Source: Oceanobacillus chungangensis (GTDB taxonomy: Bacteria > Bacillota > Bacilli > Bacillales > Amphibacillaceae). From it: a DNA stretch of 64,000 nucleotides. Below the pieces are notes generated by a model. That model was not told the origin of the DNA and did not search any database. It saw only the letters and a list, made by a program, of their open reading frames with translations. This document shows positions 9,329 through 18,931 of the stretch, in pieces. Made by a program: the position numbers and the translations under genes. Location of the stretch: the NCBI RefSeq assembly GCF_003369565.1, contig NZ_PIOD01000016.1, forward strand, positions 84,581-148,580, in the 5' to 3' direction. Positions within the stretch are counted from its first letter, which is position 1. The number at the start of each line of letters is the position of its first letter.

Positions 9329-9853
9329 TCACTCACAGTCATCATCCTTACGTACGTCCGAATGCGGGTCATCCTGCTGGAACTCACTGCGCTTTCCATA
9401 GCGGATCAAATCATAAACTATCCTACCATTGCTAGGCTGCCCATCCGGGTAGTACATAGGAATAGCATCAAACATAAGAAAGTAAAAGGCGTAAAAGACA
9501 AACTGGTTCCAGAACGTCTGATTTTGCAGTATGCCATTTGCCAACAAAGCATTGATGGTCAATGCAACTGCTAAATTGGTCAGCATGGGTGCACTCTAAA
9601 CAAATACATTCGTCCACCTAGTATTTAATTTAAGCGAATCGTAGTGAGACCAGCAGTACATAAAATAATATTTCCGAACATCAAATATTAGGAATTTTAT
9701 AATGCTTGGTCCTGATCCAATCGTAATAGTCATACCCTTCCCGCCTAGTAATTTCCCTGCAATAATATACCCCAATTCCCTGATAAGTGATACGGCAGGC
9801 AGAATGATGAGCACGGATAAAGTTAGCCTTAGGAAGTCACTGAGGCCAAACAT
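9329..9853 (-). pseudogene. Interrupted membrane protein gene, M50 peptidase-like remnant
   Basis: From the ATG at 9853 (ribosome binding site GGAAGGTGGG) the frame runs 85 codons to TAG at 9596-9598. The same frame continues at once with SAPMLTNLAVALTINALL and on to 9329, so a single nonsense codon splits one gene of about 175 codons. The first part has LIRELGYIIAGKLLGGKG, which looks like the HExxH helix of site-2-protease-like M50 proteins, but both His residues are changed (R-E-L-G-Y). The second part has the motif MYYPDGQPSNGRIVYDLIRYGK, like the second metal-site helix region of M50 relatives. The region 9217-9328 may hold a further frame-shifted tail. The M50 link is inference. Confidence 0.6.
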
Positions 9854-10128
9854 TCTAACCCACCTTCCTTAAAGTTAAATCAATCTGCAGGTGCTATATG
9901 TGCTTTTCTCCGACACTCTCATATGATTCATTTGCCCGTTTTCCGGGTAGTAGAGTAGTATGCTGTGGTTAGGTACCTTTTACTTCCTATAAAACCTTTC
10001 CCATTCTTTAATTTTCACATTAATATCATTTTTTTTTGAAAATAAGGCATGCTATTAATGAATCAAAGCGAAAAGAAAGAAACCGTAATCGTTATTTTCA
10101 AAACCTATGCACGAAGGGAGATTTTCTT

Positions 10129-10803
10129 GTGAAATTGTATCAAATACGAAGAGGACAATTTGTGTATTACAATAATGCATTACACAAGGTTTATGGGATA
10201 AAAGCAATGTATAAACAATCCGTTCATCTTATAAGGCTGAGAGATTTAACACAGCATTTGACCAAAGCAGTACATGTGGAGAGATATAAACCAAAGGAAC
10301 TTGATAGCTTTAATTTCAATCAAAAAGCATATACGCTAAGAAATCAAAAAGCGGAAGAAGGAGACTATATTTTAATTCATAATCCAAGGCCCGATTCCTT
10401 GGATACATATTCGCTAAATGAAATTGAAATGGTTGAAACCGCTGATAATAAAGGAATCATCACAAGTAATTCTCACGGTGTCAAGCACAACGAGTACCTT
10501 TTAATGGAACCGGGGCGTGATAAGAACGGCCACCCAATTGATTTTAAAGACATCGAAACTGCTGATTCTGCAAACCTGCAGGACATGGAATCTCAGGAAT
10601 TAAGTAACCTAACCAGTGAATTATTACCATCTATTGGCGACATCTATAAGCGGGTGGACAATACGGAACTATATGAAGCGATGGTAGTTGCAGTTACGGA
10701 CGATTTAGTTTATCTGGGCAATGGTACAGTTGTATCACCATTGGAGCTATTGAACGCCGATGAATGGGAATATCTTTATAATCTTCAAGACGATGATACG
10801 TAA
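10129..10803 (+). CDS. Conserved-type cytosolic protein of unknown function
   Basis: About 224 residues. I choose the GTG at 10129 because AAGGGAG stands at the right distance before it; the longer frame upstream (from 10036) has no ribosome binding site. The N-terminus MKLYQIRRGQFVYYNNALHK is a beta-rich segment, followed by ERYKPKELDSFNFNQ and NPRPDSLDTYSLNEIEMV, and an acidic C-terminus. No transmembrane segment or signal is present. I recognise the general type from Bacillaceae genomes but know no function. Confidence 0.7.
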   Translation: MKLYQIRRGQFVYYNNALHKVYGIKAMYKQSVHLIRLRDLTQHLTKAVHVERYKPKELDSFNFNQKAYTLRNQKAEEGDYILIHNPRPDSLDTYSLNEIEMVETADNKGIITSNSHGVKHNEYLLMEPGRDKNGHPIDFKDIETADSANLQDMESQELSNLTSELLPSIGDIYKRVDNTELYEAMVVAVTDDLVYLGNGTVVSPLELLNADEWEYLYNLQDDDT

Positions 10804-10891
10804 TTATTTTATCTATAAATCAACCCTATTTTTACTAACTAGAAAGCTTGGTTTCCACCCATCAACGCTTTTACTTTACTAGGAGGTTTCT

Positions 10892-12418
10892 ATGGCCAGC
10901 AAAAGTCAAAAAGGAAATAGTGTTTTTATTATTTCATTATTACTCACCCTCATTTTTATTATATGGGGAGTCTTTTTTACAGATAATCTAGCATATGTCA
11001 CTGATATCATCTATAACGGGTCAATCGATTACCTTGGATGGTTATATCTTAGTGCTACCCTATTCTTTGTCGTTTTCTCTGTTTTTTTACTGTTTTCCAA
11101 ATATGGTAATATACGACTCGGTAAAAAAACAGACCGACCTGATTTCAATACCGCTTCTTGGCTTGCGATGTTGTTCGGTGCTGGGATGGGGGTAGGAATT
11201 GTATATTGGGCTGTCGCGGAACCAGTCACCCATTTTACAAACCCACCTTACGGGGAACCTTACACGGTAGACGCGGCAAATACCGCAATGAAATATACCT
11301 TTTTCCATTGGGGTTTGGATCCATGGGCAATCTATACTGTTATTGGGCTTGCCCTTGCCTTTTTTCAATATAATAAACGACTCCCTGCAGCTATTAGCTC
11401 GGCGTTCTATCCAATACTTGGCGATAGAATTTACGGACCGATCGGGAAAACGATTGATATACTTTCTATTTTTGCTACGGTTTTCGGCATTGCCACATCA
11501 TTAGGACTGGGTGCGATGCAGGTTACAGCTGGAATGCATTACATATTCGGTGTTCCTAATGAGTTATTCGTCCAGCTGATTGTTATTGCGGTCGCAACAG
11601 TCATTTTTACCATCTCAATTAATACAGGCTTAGAGAAAGGGATCCAATACTTATCAAATACAGCGATGGTTTTATCCTTTGCTATTATGCTGTTGATTTT
11701 AATTGTTGGTCCTACCCTGACGATTATAAAGGTTTTGTTTAATACGACAGGCCTTTATATCAGTGACTTTATTCAGATGAGTTTACGGCTGGTCCCTTTT
11801 GGTGAAGGAGCAGATTGGATTGCAACCTGGACTTTATTTTATTGGGCATGGTGGATCGCCTGGGCACCATTCGTCGGCATGTTTATTGCCCGTGTTTCGA
11901 AAGGAAGAACAGTAAGGGAGTTTGTTATAGGCGTATTGATTGTTCCTACGCTTGGGACCTGTCTATGGATGTCCGTATTCGGGGGGTCAGCATTAGAACT
12001 TGTTCAACAAACAGGAAATCATAACCTTGCAACTTATATTACTGAAAACGTCTCATTGTCTATTTTTACATTCTTCGATTACTTCCCATTAAGTTCGTTG
12101 TTGAGTATTTTGGGATTCGCTGTCGTGGCCATTTACTATATAACAGTTGCAGATACCGCCACATTTGTACTTGGCATGTTAAGTGAAGGTGGAACATTAA
12201 ATCCTTCCAATAAAATTAAAGTGACATGGGGCGTTATTCAATCAGCTTTAGCTGCCGTATTACTTTTAGCTGGTGGCTTGAACATATTGCAAACAGCTTC
12301 GATTGCAGCTGCCCTGCCGTTTACGGTCATCCTGATTATTCTGTGCTTCTCATTACTGAAGGGGTTAAAAAGTGAATTGGAAGTGCAGAAAGGGAGTAAA
12401 AGAATTAGGCATCCTTAG
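10892..12418 (+). CDS. BCCT-family betaine/choline/carnitine transporter
   Basis: A 508-residue membrane protein with about 12 transmembrane segments that takes up glycine betaine or a related osmolyte. The family signature is plain: LFGAGMGVGIVYWAVAEPV in TM3, the aromatic box segment TLFYWAWWIAWAPFVGMF in TM8, and ARVSKGRTVREFVIG in the connecting loop. The GMGxG form in TM3 is the sodium-coupled pattern. AGGAGGTTTCT precedes the ATG. It is a single gene, OpuD/BetL-like in length; a role in salt stress is likely given the family but is inferred. Confidence 0.92.
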   Translation: MASKSQKGNSVFIISLLLTLIFIIWGVFFTDNLAYVTDIIYNGSIDYLGWLYLSATLFFVVFSVFLLFSKYGNIRLGKKTDRPDFNTASWLAMLFGAGMGVGIVYWAVAEPVTHFTNPPYGEPYTVDAANTAMKYTFFHWGLDPWAIYTVIGLALAFFQYNKRLPAAISSAFYPILGDRIYGPIGKTIDILSIFATVFGIATSLGLGAMQVTAGMHYIFGVPNELFVQLIVIAVATVIFTISINTGLEKGIQYLSNTAMVLSFAIMLLILIVGPTLTIIKVLFNTTGLYISDFIQMSLRLVPFGEGADWIATWTLFYWAWWIAWAPFVGMFIARVSKGRTVREFVIGVLIVPTLGTCLWMSVFGGSALELVQQTGNHNLATYITENVSLSIFTFFDYFPLSSLLSILGFAVVAIYYITVADTATFVLGMLSEGGTLNPSNKIKVTWGVIQSALAAVLLLAGGLNILQTASIAAALPFTVILIILCFSLLKGLKSELEVQKGSKRIRHP

Positions 12419-12494
12419 ATATTAAAAAATCAGGTTGAGCTAGTTTAACTGGACGATCACCAAATTGATCGTATTAACTGGTATAAAAATAATA

Positions 12495-12623
12495 GACGAA
12501 CAATGCACTAAATTAGCGGAGGAAATATACCAAGACTCCTATGAGCGTAAAGGAATAGGTGAGTCTCCTGTGGAAAACGAAGTATATTTCCGAAGCGGCT
12601 ATCTCCGCTAATTTTAGTTCGTT
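12495..12623. repeat. Nested inverted-repeat element between convergent genes
   Basis: Three nested perfect or near-perfect stems: AAATTAGCGGAG (12510) with CTCCGCTAATTT (12603), GAAATATAC (12522) with GTATATTTC (12582), and AGACTCCTAT (12533) with ATAGG-t-GAGTCT (12555). An outer ACGAAC/GTTCGT pair at 12495 and 12618 extends it. The whole could fold as one long RNA hairpin with internal bulges. It sits between the BCCT gene and the converging MFS gene. It resembles small mobile or repeat elements that I recall as common in Bacillaceae, but the family name cannot be confirmed. Confidence 0.7.
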
Positions 12624-12688
12624 CGGCTTTTTCTTTTGAAAAACTCTTATTCCAACTTCTTTTTTTCTTTTTGCTGATGAATAAACAC

Positions 12689-13957
12689 TTAACCTGCTGC
12701 CATTTCCTCTTTAACATTGGACTCTTCACTGTGCAAGAACACCTTATCAGGTTTAACAACGAAAATACTAATTAAAGTCGCAATCACGAAGAAAGCCATA
12801 ATCACATATAGAACGATTGTATAGGACCCAGTCTTGTCCAGAATAAAGGCACTTAGCTGATTGCCTGTCAGTCCTGCCAATGCCCAGGCAGATAACGCTA
12901 ATCCATGTACAGTAGAAATACTATGTAAACCAAAACGGTCAGATAATAGCGGCGGTAAGGATGAGAATCCTCCACCGTAACCTGCATTAACGATACATAG
13001 CAAGGCGATAATAAGGAACGGAATAGAATTATTAATCCCATCAAGCACAATAGTTAATAAAATGGATGCAATAGATGATATAAAAATAATTTTATAGATC
13101 GAGTTACGATCTTGTAATCGGTCTGCCCATGAAGAAAGAGCGAGCCGCCCTCCTGCATTGAAAATGGCTGTTAACGAACTTACAAAACCAATCGCCCCAA
13201 ATCCAATGTACGCTAAAATGCCTTTTTCTTGTGATATTAAAGCCAATCCGCATGTGATATTAATATAGAACATCAGCCAAATACCGATAAATGTTTTATT
13301 TCTTAACACCTTACGATAACTAAATCCCCCAGTTTGCACACTTACCTCTTCATATCCAATGGGTTTCTTTAAAGTTAAGTGTCCAATGAGCATCATCACT
13401 AAGTATATACCTGCTAAAATATAAAACATGGTGTATATATTTGCAGCATTTATTAACATTCCCTCATTGTTTCTTTCTCCGAGCAACTTCTCCATTAGAG
13501 GACTTGCAATAACTTTTGCTAAGCCAAAGCCTGCTACAGCAAAGCCTGTCGCTAACCCCTTTTGCTTGTCAAACCAAAGCATTAATGTTTTTACCGGTGT
13601 TAAATAACCGATACCAAGCCCAATCCCCATCACAATTCCATAGGAAATGTAAATACCGATTAATGACTTCTGATAAATAAAGAAGCCTGTTCCTACCATC
13701 CCAACGACAAAAAATATAGCCGCGAGCAAAGATGATTTATGAATGTCTTTTTCGACAAATTTCCCACCAAAAGCTGCGGACATACCAAGAACAAAAATGG
13801 CGATACTAAATGCCCATTCTACTTCACCGACAGATTTCCCGATGTATGCGGCAATATCGCCCTTGAATAAGGACCAACAGTAAACCGTACCAATACTGCA
13901 ATGAATGAATAAAGCTGGAAGTACTGCACGAAACCACTTATTATTAAAATTCCCCAT
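12689..13957 (-). CDS. MFS transporter, oxalate/formate antiporter (OFA) family
   Basis: A 422-residue, 12-segment major facilitator. The N-terminus HCSIGTVYCWSLFKGDIAAYIG and the loop LTPVKTLMLWFDKQKGLATG are characteristic of the OFA branch, whose members exchange or import small organic acids such as oxalate/formate or pyruvate. The A-motif-like segment FNAGGRLALSSWADRLQDR lies between TM8 and TM9. GGAGGGG precedes the ATG. It is a single gene facing the BCCT transporter. Substrate is not known. Confidence 0.85.
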   Translation of the reverse strand: MGNFNNKWFRAVLPALFIHCSIGTVYCWSLFKGDIAAYIGKSVGEVEWAFSIAIFVLGMSAAFGGKFVEKDIHKSSLLAAIFFVVGMVGTGFFIYQKSLIGIYISYGIVMGIGLGIGYLTPVKTLMLWFDKQKGLATGFAVAGFGLAKVIASPLMEKLLGERNNEGMLINAANIYTMFYILAGIYLVMMLIGHLTLKKPIGYEEVSVQTGGFSYRKVLRNKTFIGIWLMFYINITCGLALISQEKGILAYIGFGAIGFVSSLTAIFNAGGRLALSSWADRLQDRNSIYKIIFISSIASILLTIVLDGINNSIPFLIIALLCIVNAGYGGGFSSLPPLLSDRFGLHSISTVHGLALSAWALAGLTGNQLSAFILDKTGSYTIVLYVIMAFFVIATLISIFVVKPDKVFLHSEESNVKEEMAAG

Positions 13958-14387
13958 AGTATAACCCCTCCATTTCCAATCAACCTATAAACCCGAAACA
14001 TACGGATTTATAATAGAATCATAAGCTTAATGTTCGGTTTTTAATCAGAAAATACATGTTTTTTGTTGATTTATAGACTAAATTATACCTATTTACGAAA
14101 GTAATAGAATCATTATATATCATCTTTGCTCAAATACAAATAGTTATTTTAAAATGCCTTTCTTTATTTTCCCTTTTTCCATCAATAAAAAGATCTTAGC
14201 CACAATGCATAGAAATAAGCCTGTAAATCCTTTTATTGCCAAACCACATATTTTAACAAAAATGGAAACAGAAACATGGATGGTATTCTTTAGATAATGC
14301 GTATGCATTAATGAGTAAAGTGCAAGTTTGAAAACACAAACCATTTCTCTGGAGCACCAATAAAACGGAAAGATAATAACCAAAAAC

Positions 14388-14418
14388 AATGCTGCCTCAA
14401 GAAGGGCAGCATTATTTT
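14388..14418 (-). terminator. Terminator after selO
   Basis: AATGCTGCC pairs perfectly with GGCAGCATT around an 7-8 base loop, and T-rich sequence flanks both sides, so it may work in both directions. It follows the selO stop codon by about 15 bases. Confidence 0.85.
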
Positions 14419-14433
14419 TAATATTTTTAAACA

Positions 14434-15897
14434 TCATGTCCCACAAAAAGTCCGATAAGGCGTTGTTGACACAGGCCCTGCAGCATATTCTTCCTGTTCG
14501 GCAGTATATGCATAAGGGGTTGTAAGGACATCCAAAAGCTGCTCCATCACGCTGTAATCTCCCTGGTCGACTGCAGCATCCAGCGCTTCCTCAACCCGGT
14601 GGTTCCGTGGGATTATCGCAGGATTATTCTTTCGCATTAACTGATTCGAAGAAACCTTTGACTCCTGCTGTCTGCCTAATCTCGCTTGCCAGCGCTCATG
14701 CCACTGAGAGAATTCTGGAGTACCGAACATAGCCATGTCTTCATATCTGTCAGTAGTTAATGTACGGAAGGTATTCGTATAGTCCGCACGATACTTCTCC
14801 ATCATATCGAGAAGATCTTGGATTAGGGCTTCATCCCCTATTTCGTCGTTAAATATCCCTAGTTTCGCTCTCATTCCTGCGAGCCAGTAAGCATGATATA
14901 GCTCATTGAATCCTGAAATCTCATCCTGAGCCAATTTGACAGCCTGCTCCTTATTGCCATCCAATAGCGGCAAAAGAGACTCCGCTAATCTTGCAAGGTT
15001 CCAGGCAGCAATATAAGGCTGATTTCCATAGGCATAGCGGCCCTCTACATCAATAGAACTGAATACTGTTTTCCGGTCATAGACATCCATAAACGCACAA
15101 GGACCATAATCGATCGTTTCCCCGCTAATCGCCATGTTGTCGGTGTTCATTACCCCATGAATAAAGCCAACCAGCTGCCATTTTGCAATAAGCTCTGCTT
15201 GAAGTTTCATCACTTCCTGAAGCAGCGAATAGTACCTGTTCTCATTCGCTTCAATCCCTGAAAAGTGCCGCTCTATTGCATAGTCAGCTAGAATCTTAAC
15301 TCCCGCCAGTCCCCCGGATTTAGCAGCATATTGAAAGGTACCAACACGTAAATGGCTGGCAGCTACGCGGGTCAGAATCGCACCAGGCAGCTCGGTTTCC
15401 CGGATGATGGACTCACCAGTTGTCACCACTGCAAGACTACGAGTGGTAGGAATACCGAGCCCGTGCATTGCTTCGCTGATAATGTACTCACGCAGCATCG
15501 GTCCAAGTGCCGCTCGTCCATCACCTCCGCGTGAGAATGGCGTTTTTCCTGAGCCTTTAAGCTGTATATCAACCCTCTCGCCATTAGGTGTAATTTGCTC
15601 ACCTAGCAGCACCGCCCGTCCGTCCCCAAGCATGTTAAAATGCCCAAATTGATGCCCCGCATAAGCTTGAGCGAGAGGTGAAGCACCTTCTGAAATTTGG
15701 TTTCCAGCAAGCATCGCTAAGCCCTCTTCATTTTGCAGTGTCTCAACGTTCAACCCTAGGGATGCTGCCAATTGATTATTAAGAATGATCAACTTCGGTG
15801 AACGTACAGGAGTTGGGTCAGTGTTGGAAAAAAATGATTCTGGCAGACGGGCATAACTGTTGTCTAAGTTCCATCCAGTTTCTTTAGTCTTTGTCAT
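14434..15897 (-). CDS. selO: SelO/YdiU family protein AMPylase
   Basis: A pseudokinase-fold enzyme of 487 residues that transfers AMP from ATP to Ser, Thr or Tyr of target proteins, linked to oxidative stress in studied members. Family motifs: [20 protein letters not shown], the nucleotide-binding [42 protein letters not shown], and the metal-binding [18 protein letters not shown]. The C-terminus ends FCGT, placing a Cys close to the end where eukaryotic SelO has selenocysteine. Length and start (GAAGG-type site upstream) fit. Single gene with its own terminator. Confidence 0.92.
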   Translation of the reverse strand: MTKTKETGWNLDNSYARLPESFFSNTDPTPVRSPKLIILNNQLAASLGLNVETLQNEEGLAMLAGNQISEGASPLAQAYAGHQFGHFNMLGDGRAVLLGEQITPNGERVDIQLKGSGKTPFSRGGDGRAALGPMLREYIISEAMHGLGIPTTRSLAVVTTGESIIRETELPGAILTRVAASHLRVGTFQYAAKSGGLAGVKILADYAIERHFSGIEANENRYYSLLQEVMKLQAELIAKWQLVGFIHGVMNTDNMAISGETIDYGPCAFMDVYDRKTVFSSIDVEGRYAYGNQPYIAAWNLARLAESLLPLLDGNKEQAVKLAQDEISGFNELYHAYWLAGMRAKLGIFNDEIGDEALIQDLLDMMEKYRADYTNTFRTLTTDRYEDMAMFGTPEFSQWHERWQARLGRQQESKVSSNQLMRKNNPAIIPRNHRVEEALDAAVDQGDYSVMEQLLDVLTTPYAYTAEQEEYAAGPVSTTPYRTFCGT

Positions 15898-16066
15898 AGC
15901 TTCTCCCTTTTCTTCTGACTTTTTGAAAAATCATAGCTTTTAATGTTATTTTAATAGTTATCTACATTTCAAAATACAATGCATCCCTTTTAATGTCTGC
16001 TTCTGCCAATTTATTATTCCGATTTCACAGGAGGAAAATCCATTCATTGACAGCTGTAAAATGAAA

Positions 16067-16133
16067 TAGGACAAGAGGACAGCATCTCACCACGTCTAGT
16101 GTCATGACATATGGTGCCTGTCCCTCTGTCCTA
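16067..16133 (-). terminator. Hairpin after pdxK carrying the GGGACAGG repeat core
   Basis: Directly abuts the pdxK stop. On the minus strand AGGACAGAGGGACAGGCACC pairs imperfectly with a distal arm ending in CTGTCCTCTTGTCCT. It is one of five similar hairpins in the window. The T run is weak, so termination is likely rather than sure. Confidence 0.55.
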
Positions 16134-16982
16134 CTATAATAACATCCTTAAATATTTCTCAAAGTTAACTCCTTCTACTTCAGGAATCTGTTCCAAAGCG
16201 GAATCATTGATAGCCTCTGTTAGGAATGCCATTGCAAGCTGTACAGATTTTTCCAGATCCTCTCCACGCATCATGCTTCCCATAATCACAGATGCAAATA
16301 AATCACCTGTACCAGAGTAACTTTTACCATTATACTGCGTCTTACTATAAAAAATTTCACTTCCGTCCAAATAGATATTTCCGATAAACCGTTGATCTAA
16401 ATCTGCTGATGGTGGATTCACTCCAGTGATGATAACCTTAGCACCTGTTTCTTGCTGCAAAGTACTCCCAGCTTCTTCTATCGCTTTCAAATAGTCTTGC
16501 TGATTTGTATAGTGATGAAGTTTCGCATAGGACAATCCAGCTAACAAGCAGCACTCTGTAACGTTTGGCGTAATCACATCTGCACGCTTCACTAACTCTC
16601 TCATTTGTACCAATAAATCATCGGTAAAATTTTTATAGACTTCTCCTATATCCCCCATTACCGGATCAACAAGTAAAGTCGTTCCGTTTGTATGGAATTT
16701 ATCTAAAAAATGATAAATATTATTAATTTGCTCACTACCAGTAACGAAGCCGGTATGGATACCATCAAAGGTTACTTGAAGCTTACTCCATTCCTCTGTG
16801 AAATATTTCATTTTAGATGTAAAATCGTCGTAAAAAAAACTCGGATAACCGGTTTGCGCAGAGAGTACAGCCGTTGGTAAAGGACATGCCTGCACACCCA
16901 TTACAGAAAGAACCGGAATCGCAGCTGTTAATGAGCATTTTCCAAAAGATGATAAATCCTGTAATACAGCAACTTTTTTCAT
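16134..16982 (-). CDS. Pyridoxine/pyridoxamine kinase (PfkB-like)
   Basis: Phosphorylates B6 vitamers to feed pyridoxal phosphate. I set the start at the ATG at 16982, which follows GATGGAGGTTATT; the 32 extra upstream codons lack a ribosome binding site. The 282 residues show the ribokinase-fold pattern: MKKVAVLQDLSSFGKCSL, the TAVLSAQTGYPSFF segment typical of bacterial pyridoxamine kinases, DPVMGDIGEVY in the middle, TPNVTECCLLAG, and the anion-hole and catalytic Asp motif YSGTGDLFASVI near the C-terminus. Divergent from an ECF substrate-binding component, suggesting B6 salvage. Confidence 0.85.
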   Translation of the reverse strand: MKKVAVLQDLSSFGKCSLTAAIPVLSVMGVQACPLPTAVLSAQTGYPSFFYDDFTSKMKYFTEEWSKLQVTFDGIHTGFVTGSEQINNIYHFLDKFHTNGTTLLVDPVMGDIGEVYKNFTDDLLVQMRELVKRADVITPNVTECCLLAGLSYAKLHHYTNQQDYLKAIEEAGSTLQQETGAKVIITGVNPPSADLDQRFIGNIYLDGSEIFYSKTQYNGKSYSGTGDLFASVIMGSMMRGEDLEKSVQLAMAFLTEAINDSALEQIPEVEGVNFEKYLRMLL

Positions 16983-17300
16983 AATAACCTCCATCAGGCC
17001 TATCCACCTTAAAATTACAGCATATATTAGTAAACTTGGCATTTGCCAATCTTTTATCGTGATATGCCTTAATTGCACTTATGATTAAAAATATACTTTC
17101 TCATCTGCTATGTTCTGTGCCATCATTATATCACTACTTTTGAATCGTCAATATCTTAATGGCAATCATCATCTTTCTCTTCTCAAATAATCTGCATTCC
17201 CTCAAACTGACCCTAACACTTTTTAATAAGTTGGCACTTTTGTAAAGACCAATCTTTTGCTAAAGTTATAGGAAAATTCTAATCGGGAAGGAATAGAGAG
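16983..17300. promoter_or_regulatory. Divergent control region between pdxK and the ECF component
   Basis: About 320 bases that must hold promoters for both genes. It contains one copy (17064-17107) of a dispersed repeat with the core TGCCTTAATTGCACTTAT. I saw no riboswitch, no PdxR-like gene and no confident operator. Confidence 0.45.
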
Positions 17301-17840
17301 ATGCACAATACACAAACCTATGTAAAACCACGCCAAAAAACGTTAGATTTAATTATAACATCAATGTTAATTGCACTTGTTTTCGTTTCTACTGTCTTTT
17401 TAAATATTAGACTGCCAATTGCTGCAAATGGAGGTCTCGTTCATCTAGGAACGGCAATGCTGTTTATTGCATCTATTTTATTTGGGCCTAAAAAAGGTGC
17501 GCTTGCTGGTGCAATAGGAATGGGATTATTTGATATGGTGGGAGGCTGGTTGCTGTGGGCGCCTATCACCATTGTGGCGCGTGGCCTGCAAGGATACATC
17601 GTTGGCAGAATTGCTTGGTTAAATGGCCACAATGGGAGTAGCATTGCTTTAAATATAACTGCAACTATCGTTTCTGTTCCATTTATGATAGCTGTTTATT
17701 ACATTGGTGAATCAATTCTATACGGTAATTGGATTGCACCCTTAGCTTCGATTCCCGGAGACCTCGTTCAAAATGTATTAGGAATTATCATTGCCATTCC
17801 AATTTGCGTTGCTTTGAAAAAAATCGCTTATTTTAAATAA
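17301..17840 (+). CDS. ECF transporter S component, probably for vitamin B6
   Basis: A 179-residue membrane protein with about five or six hydrophobic segments, the size and pattern of ECF-type S components that capture a vitamin and dock on a shared EcfAAT module encoded elsewhere. Conserved small-residue motifs are LVHLGTAMLFIASILFGP and GALAGAIGMGLFDMVGGW, then IVARGLQGYIVGRIA. Related DUF1393-type proteins have been predicted to carry pyridoxine or thiamin precursors. The divergent pyridoxine kinase points to B6. The S-component call is strong; the substrate is inference. GGGAAGGAAT precedes the ATG. Confidence 0.82.
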   Translation: MHNTQTYVKPRQKTLDLIITSMLIALVFVSTVFLNIRLPIAANGGLVHLGTAMLFIASILFGPKKGALAGAIGMGLFDMVGGWLLWAPITIVARGLQGYIVGRIAWLNGHNGSSIALNITATIVSVPFMIAVYYIGESILYGNWIAPLASIPGDLVQNVLGIIIAIPICVALKKIAYFK

Positions 17841-17854
17841 AAGCAAAGAGACTT

Positions 17855-17905
17855 AAGATTTTATGTAGTGAAACAGTATTTTTGGAATCACTACATATTT
17901 TTCAA
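17855..17905 (+). terminator. Terminator after the ECF S component
   Basis: TATGTAGTGA (17862) pairs perfectly with TCACTACATA (17888) across a 16-base loop, followed by a T run. Confidence 0.85.
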
Positions 17906-18058
17906 TCTTCTTAATCCTAAAGTTTTTTTTAATAAATAGAGATGTTTTAACTTATAATTTTTAGGAAATTGTATATTAATCCATGATTAATAGTATTAAT
18001 CGGGGGTTGCTACGGGTTGCTACAGTATGTCAATTATTATTTTAAGGAGGAGTTTCAC

Positions 18059-18475
18059 ATGACAACGCTTCAAGAAATAATGACGGAAAATGTAGTGGAA
18101 GTTAAGCCAAGTGACAATTTATTTACGTTAGCACGTGAGATGGAAGCAAATGATATAGGGTTTCTTCCGGTTATTGATGACAAGTTCCTCGGGGTAGTAA
18201 CGGATAGAGATATCGTGTGTAAAGGTTTAGCGAAAGGCCAAGACATTAACAATATAGAGGCTCAGCAAATCATGACGGAAAAGGTATATACCGGATTTCC
18301 GGATATGGACGTGGAAGAAGCATCCAAGCTGATGCAGGTTCAACAAATATCGCGTCTGCTCGTAGTAGAAAATGATCAATTAAAAGGTGTTGTATCATTA
18401 GGCGATATTGCTGCTACCAATAATGAACAAGCTGCAGAAAGTGCATTAAGTGAAATAAAGAAATCTACTCCTTAA
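18059..18475 (+). CDS. CBS-domain pair protein
   Basis: A 138-residue protein made of two CBS motifs (about 7-60 and 70-125), which together form a Bateman module that usually binds adenosine nucleotides. Each repeat starts with MTENVVEVKPSDNLF or MTEKVYTGFPDMDVEEA and ends in FLGVVTDRDIV or LKGVVSLGDIA. The start at 18059 is fixed by AAGGAGG eight bases upstream. It resembles stand-alone stress-related CBS proteins such as YhcV of B. subtilis. A strong terminator follows. Confidence 0.85.
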   Translation: MTTLQEIMTENVVEVKPSDNLFTLAREMEANDIGFLPVIDDKFLGVVTDRDIVCKGLAKGQDINNIEAQQIMTEKVYTGFPDMDVEEASKLMQVQQISRLLVVENDQLKGVVSLGDIAATNNEQAAESALSEIKKSTP

Positions 18476-18514
18476 TTCACAAAATTACTTTTTAGAATAT
18501 AGATGTATTTCCAG

Positions 18515-18560
18515 AAAGGCCTCTCAATAATTCATTACGAGTTATTGAGAGGCTTTTTAA
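18515..18560 (+). terminator. Terminator after the CBS gene
   Basis: GCCTCTCAATAA pairs with TTATTGAGAGGC, extended by A-T pairs on both sides, and a T run follows. Confidence 0.92.
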
Positions 18561-18574
18561 GAAGAATTATTTCC

Positions 18575-18931
18575 TCATAAACTAACTACCTTACCTAATT
18601 CATCGTGGTACGCTTGATTTGATATGCTTTTCGGAGGATTTTGCCAAGAAATCAGTACTTTCTCATCCTTTATTTCCTTGCGAAGATCGGTAATATAAGC
18701 TCTTATTCTTCTATTTTCTTTTTCTTTTAAAGATATTGGTTCTGTAACTGAAGCGATTGCCGAGTGCCTAGAATTGCCGATTTCGAGTGAAATAGGGTAC
18801 AATCCCGGATCAGGTATTTTTATTGAAGGATTCATGTTCACCGTTACACTATGATAATTATTAAACTTACTTCTAATATTATCTCGGGTTATATAGCCCG
18901 GGGTTTGATAATTTGCCTTTTTTACTTTCAT
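18575..18931 (-). CDS. Small protein of unknown function
   Basis: About 118 residues from the ATG at 18931, which has GGAG upstream (GATGGAGTGACCAAT); the longer upstream frame lacks a site. The middle has a beta-rich stretch (GLYPISLEIGNSRHSAIASV) and the second half is charged and probably helical (SLKEKENRRIRAYITDLRKE). No signal peptide or membrane segment is visible. I do not recognise it. It converges with the CBS gene and shares its terminator region. Confidence 0.55.
   Translation of the reverse strand: MKVKKANYQTPGYITRDNIRSKFNNYHSVTVNMNPSIKIPDPGLYPISLEIGNSRHSAIASVTEPISLKEKENRRIRAYITDLRKEIKDEKVLISWQNPPKSISNQAYHDELGKVVSL

Noticed and set aside
14144-14446. 100-codon minus-strand frame after selO
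   Set aside because: It begins inside the selO end and spans the selO terminator; the composition is Lys/Phe/Ile-rich as expected for AT-rich noncoding DNA.
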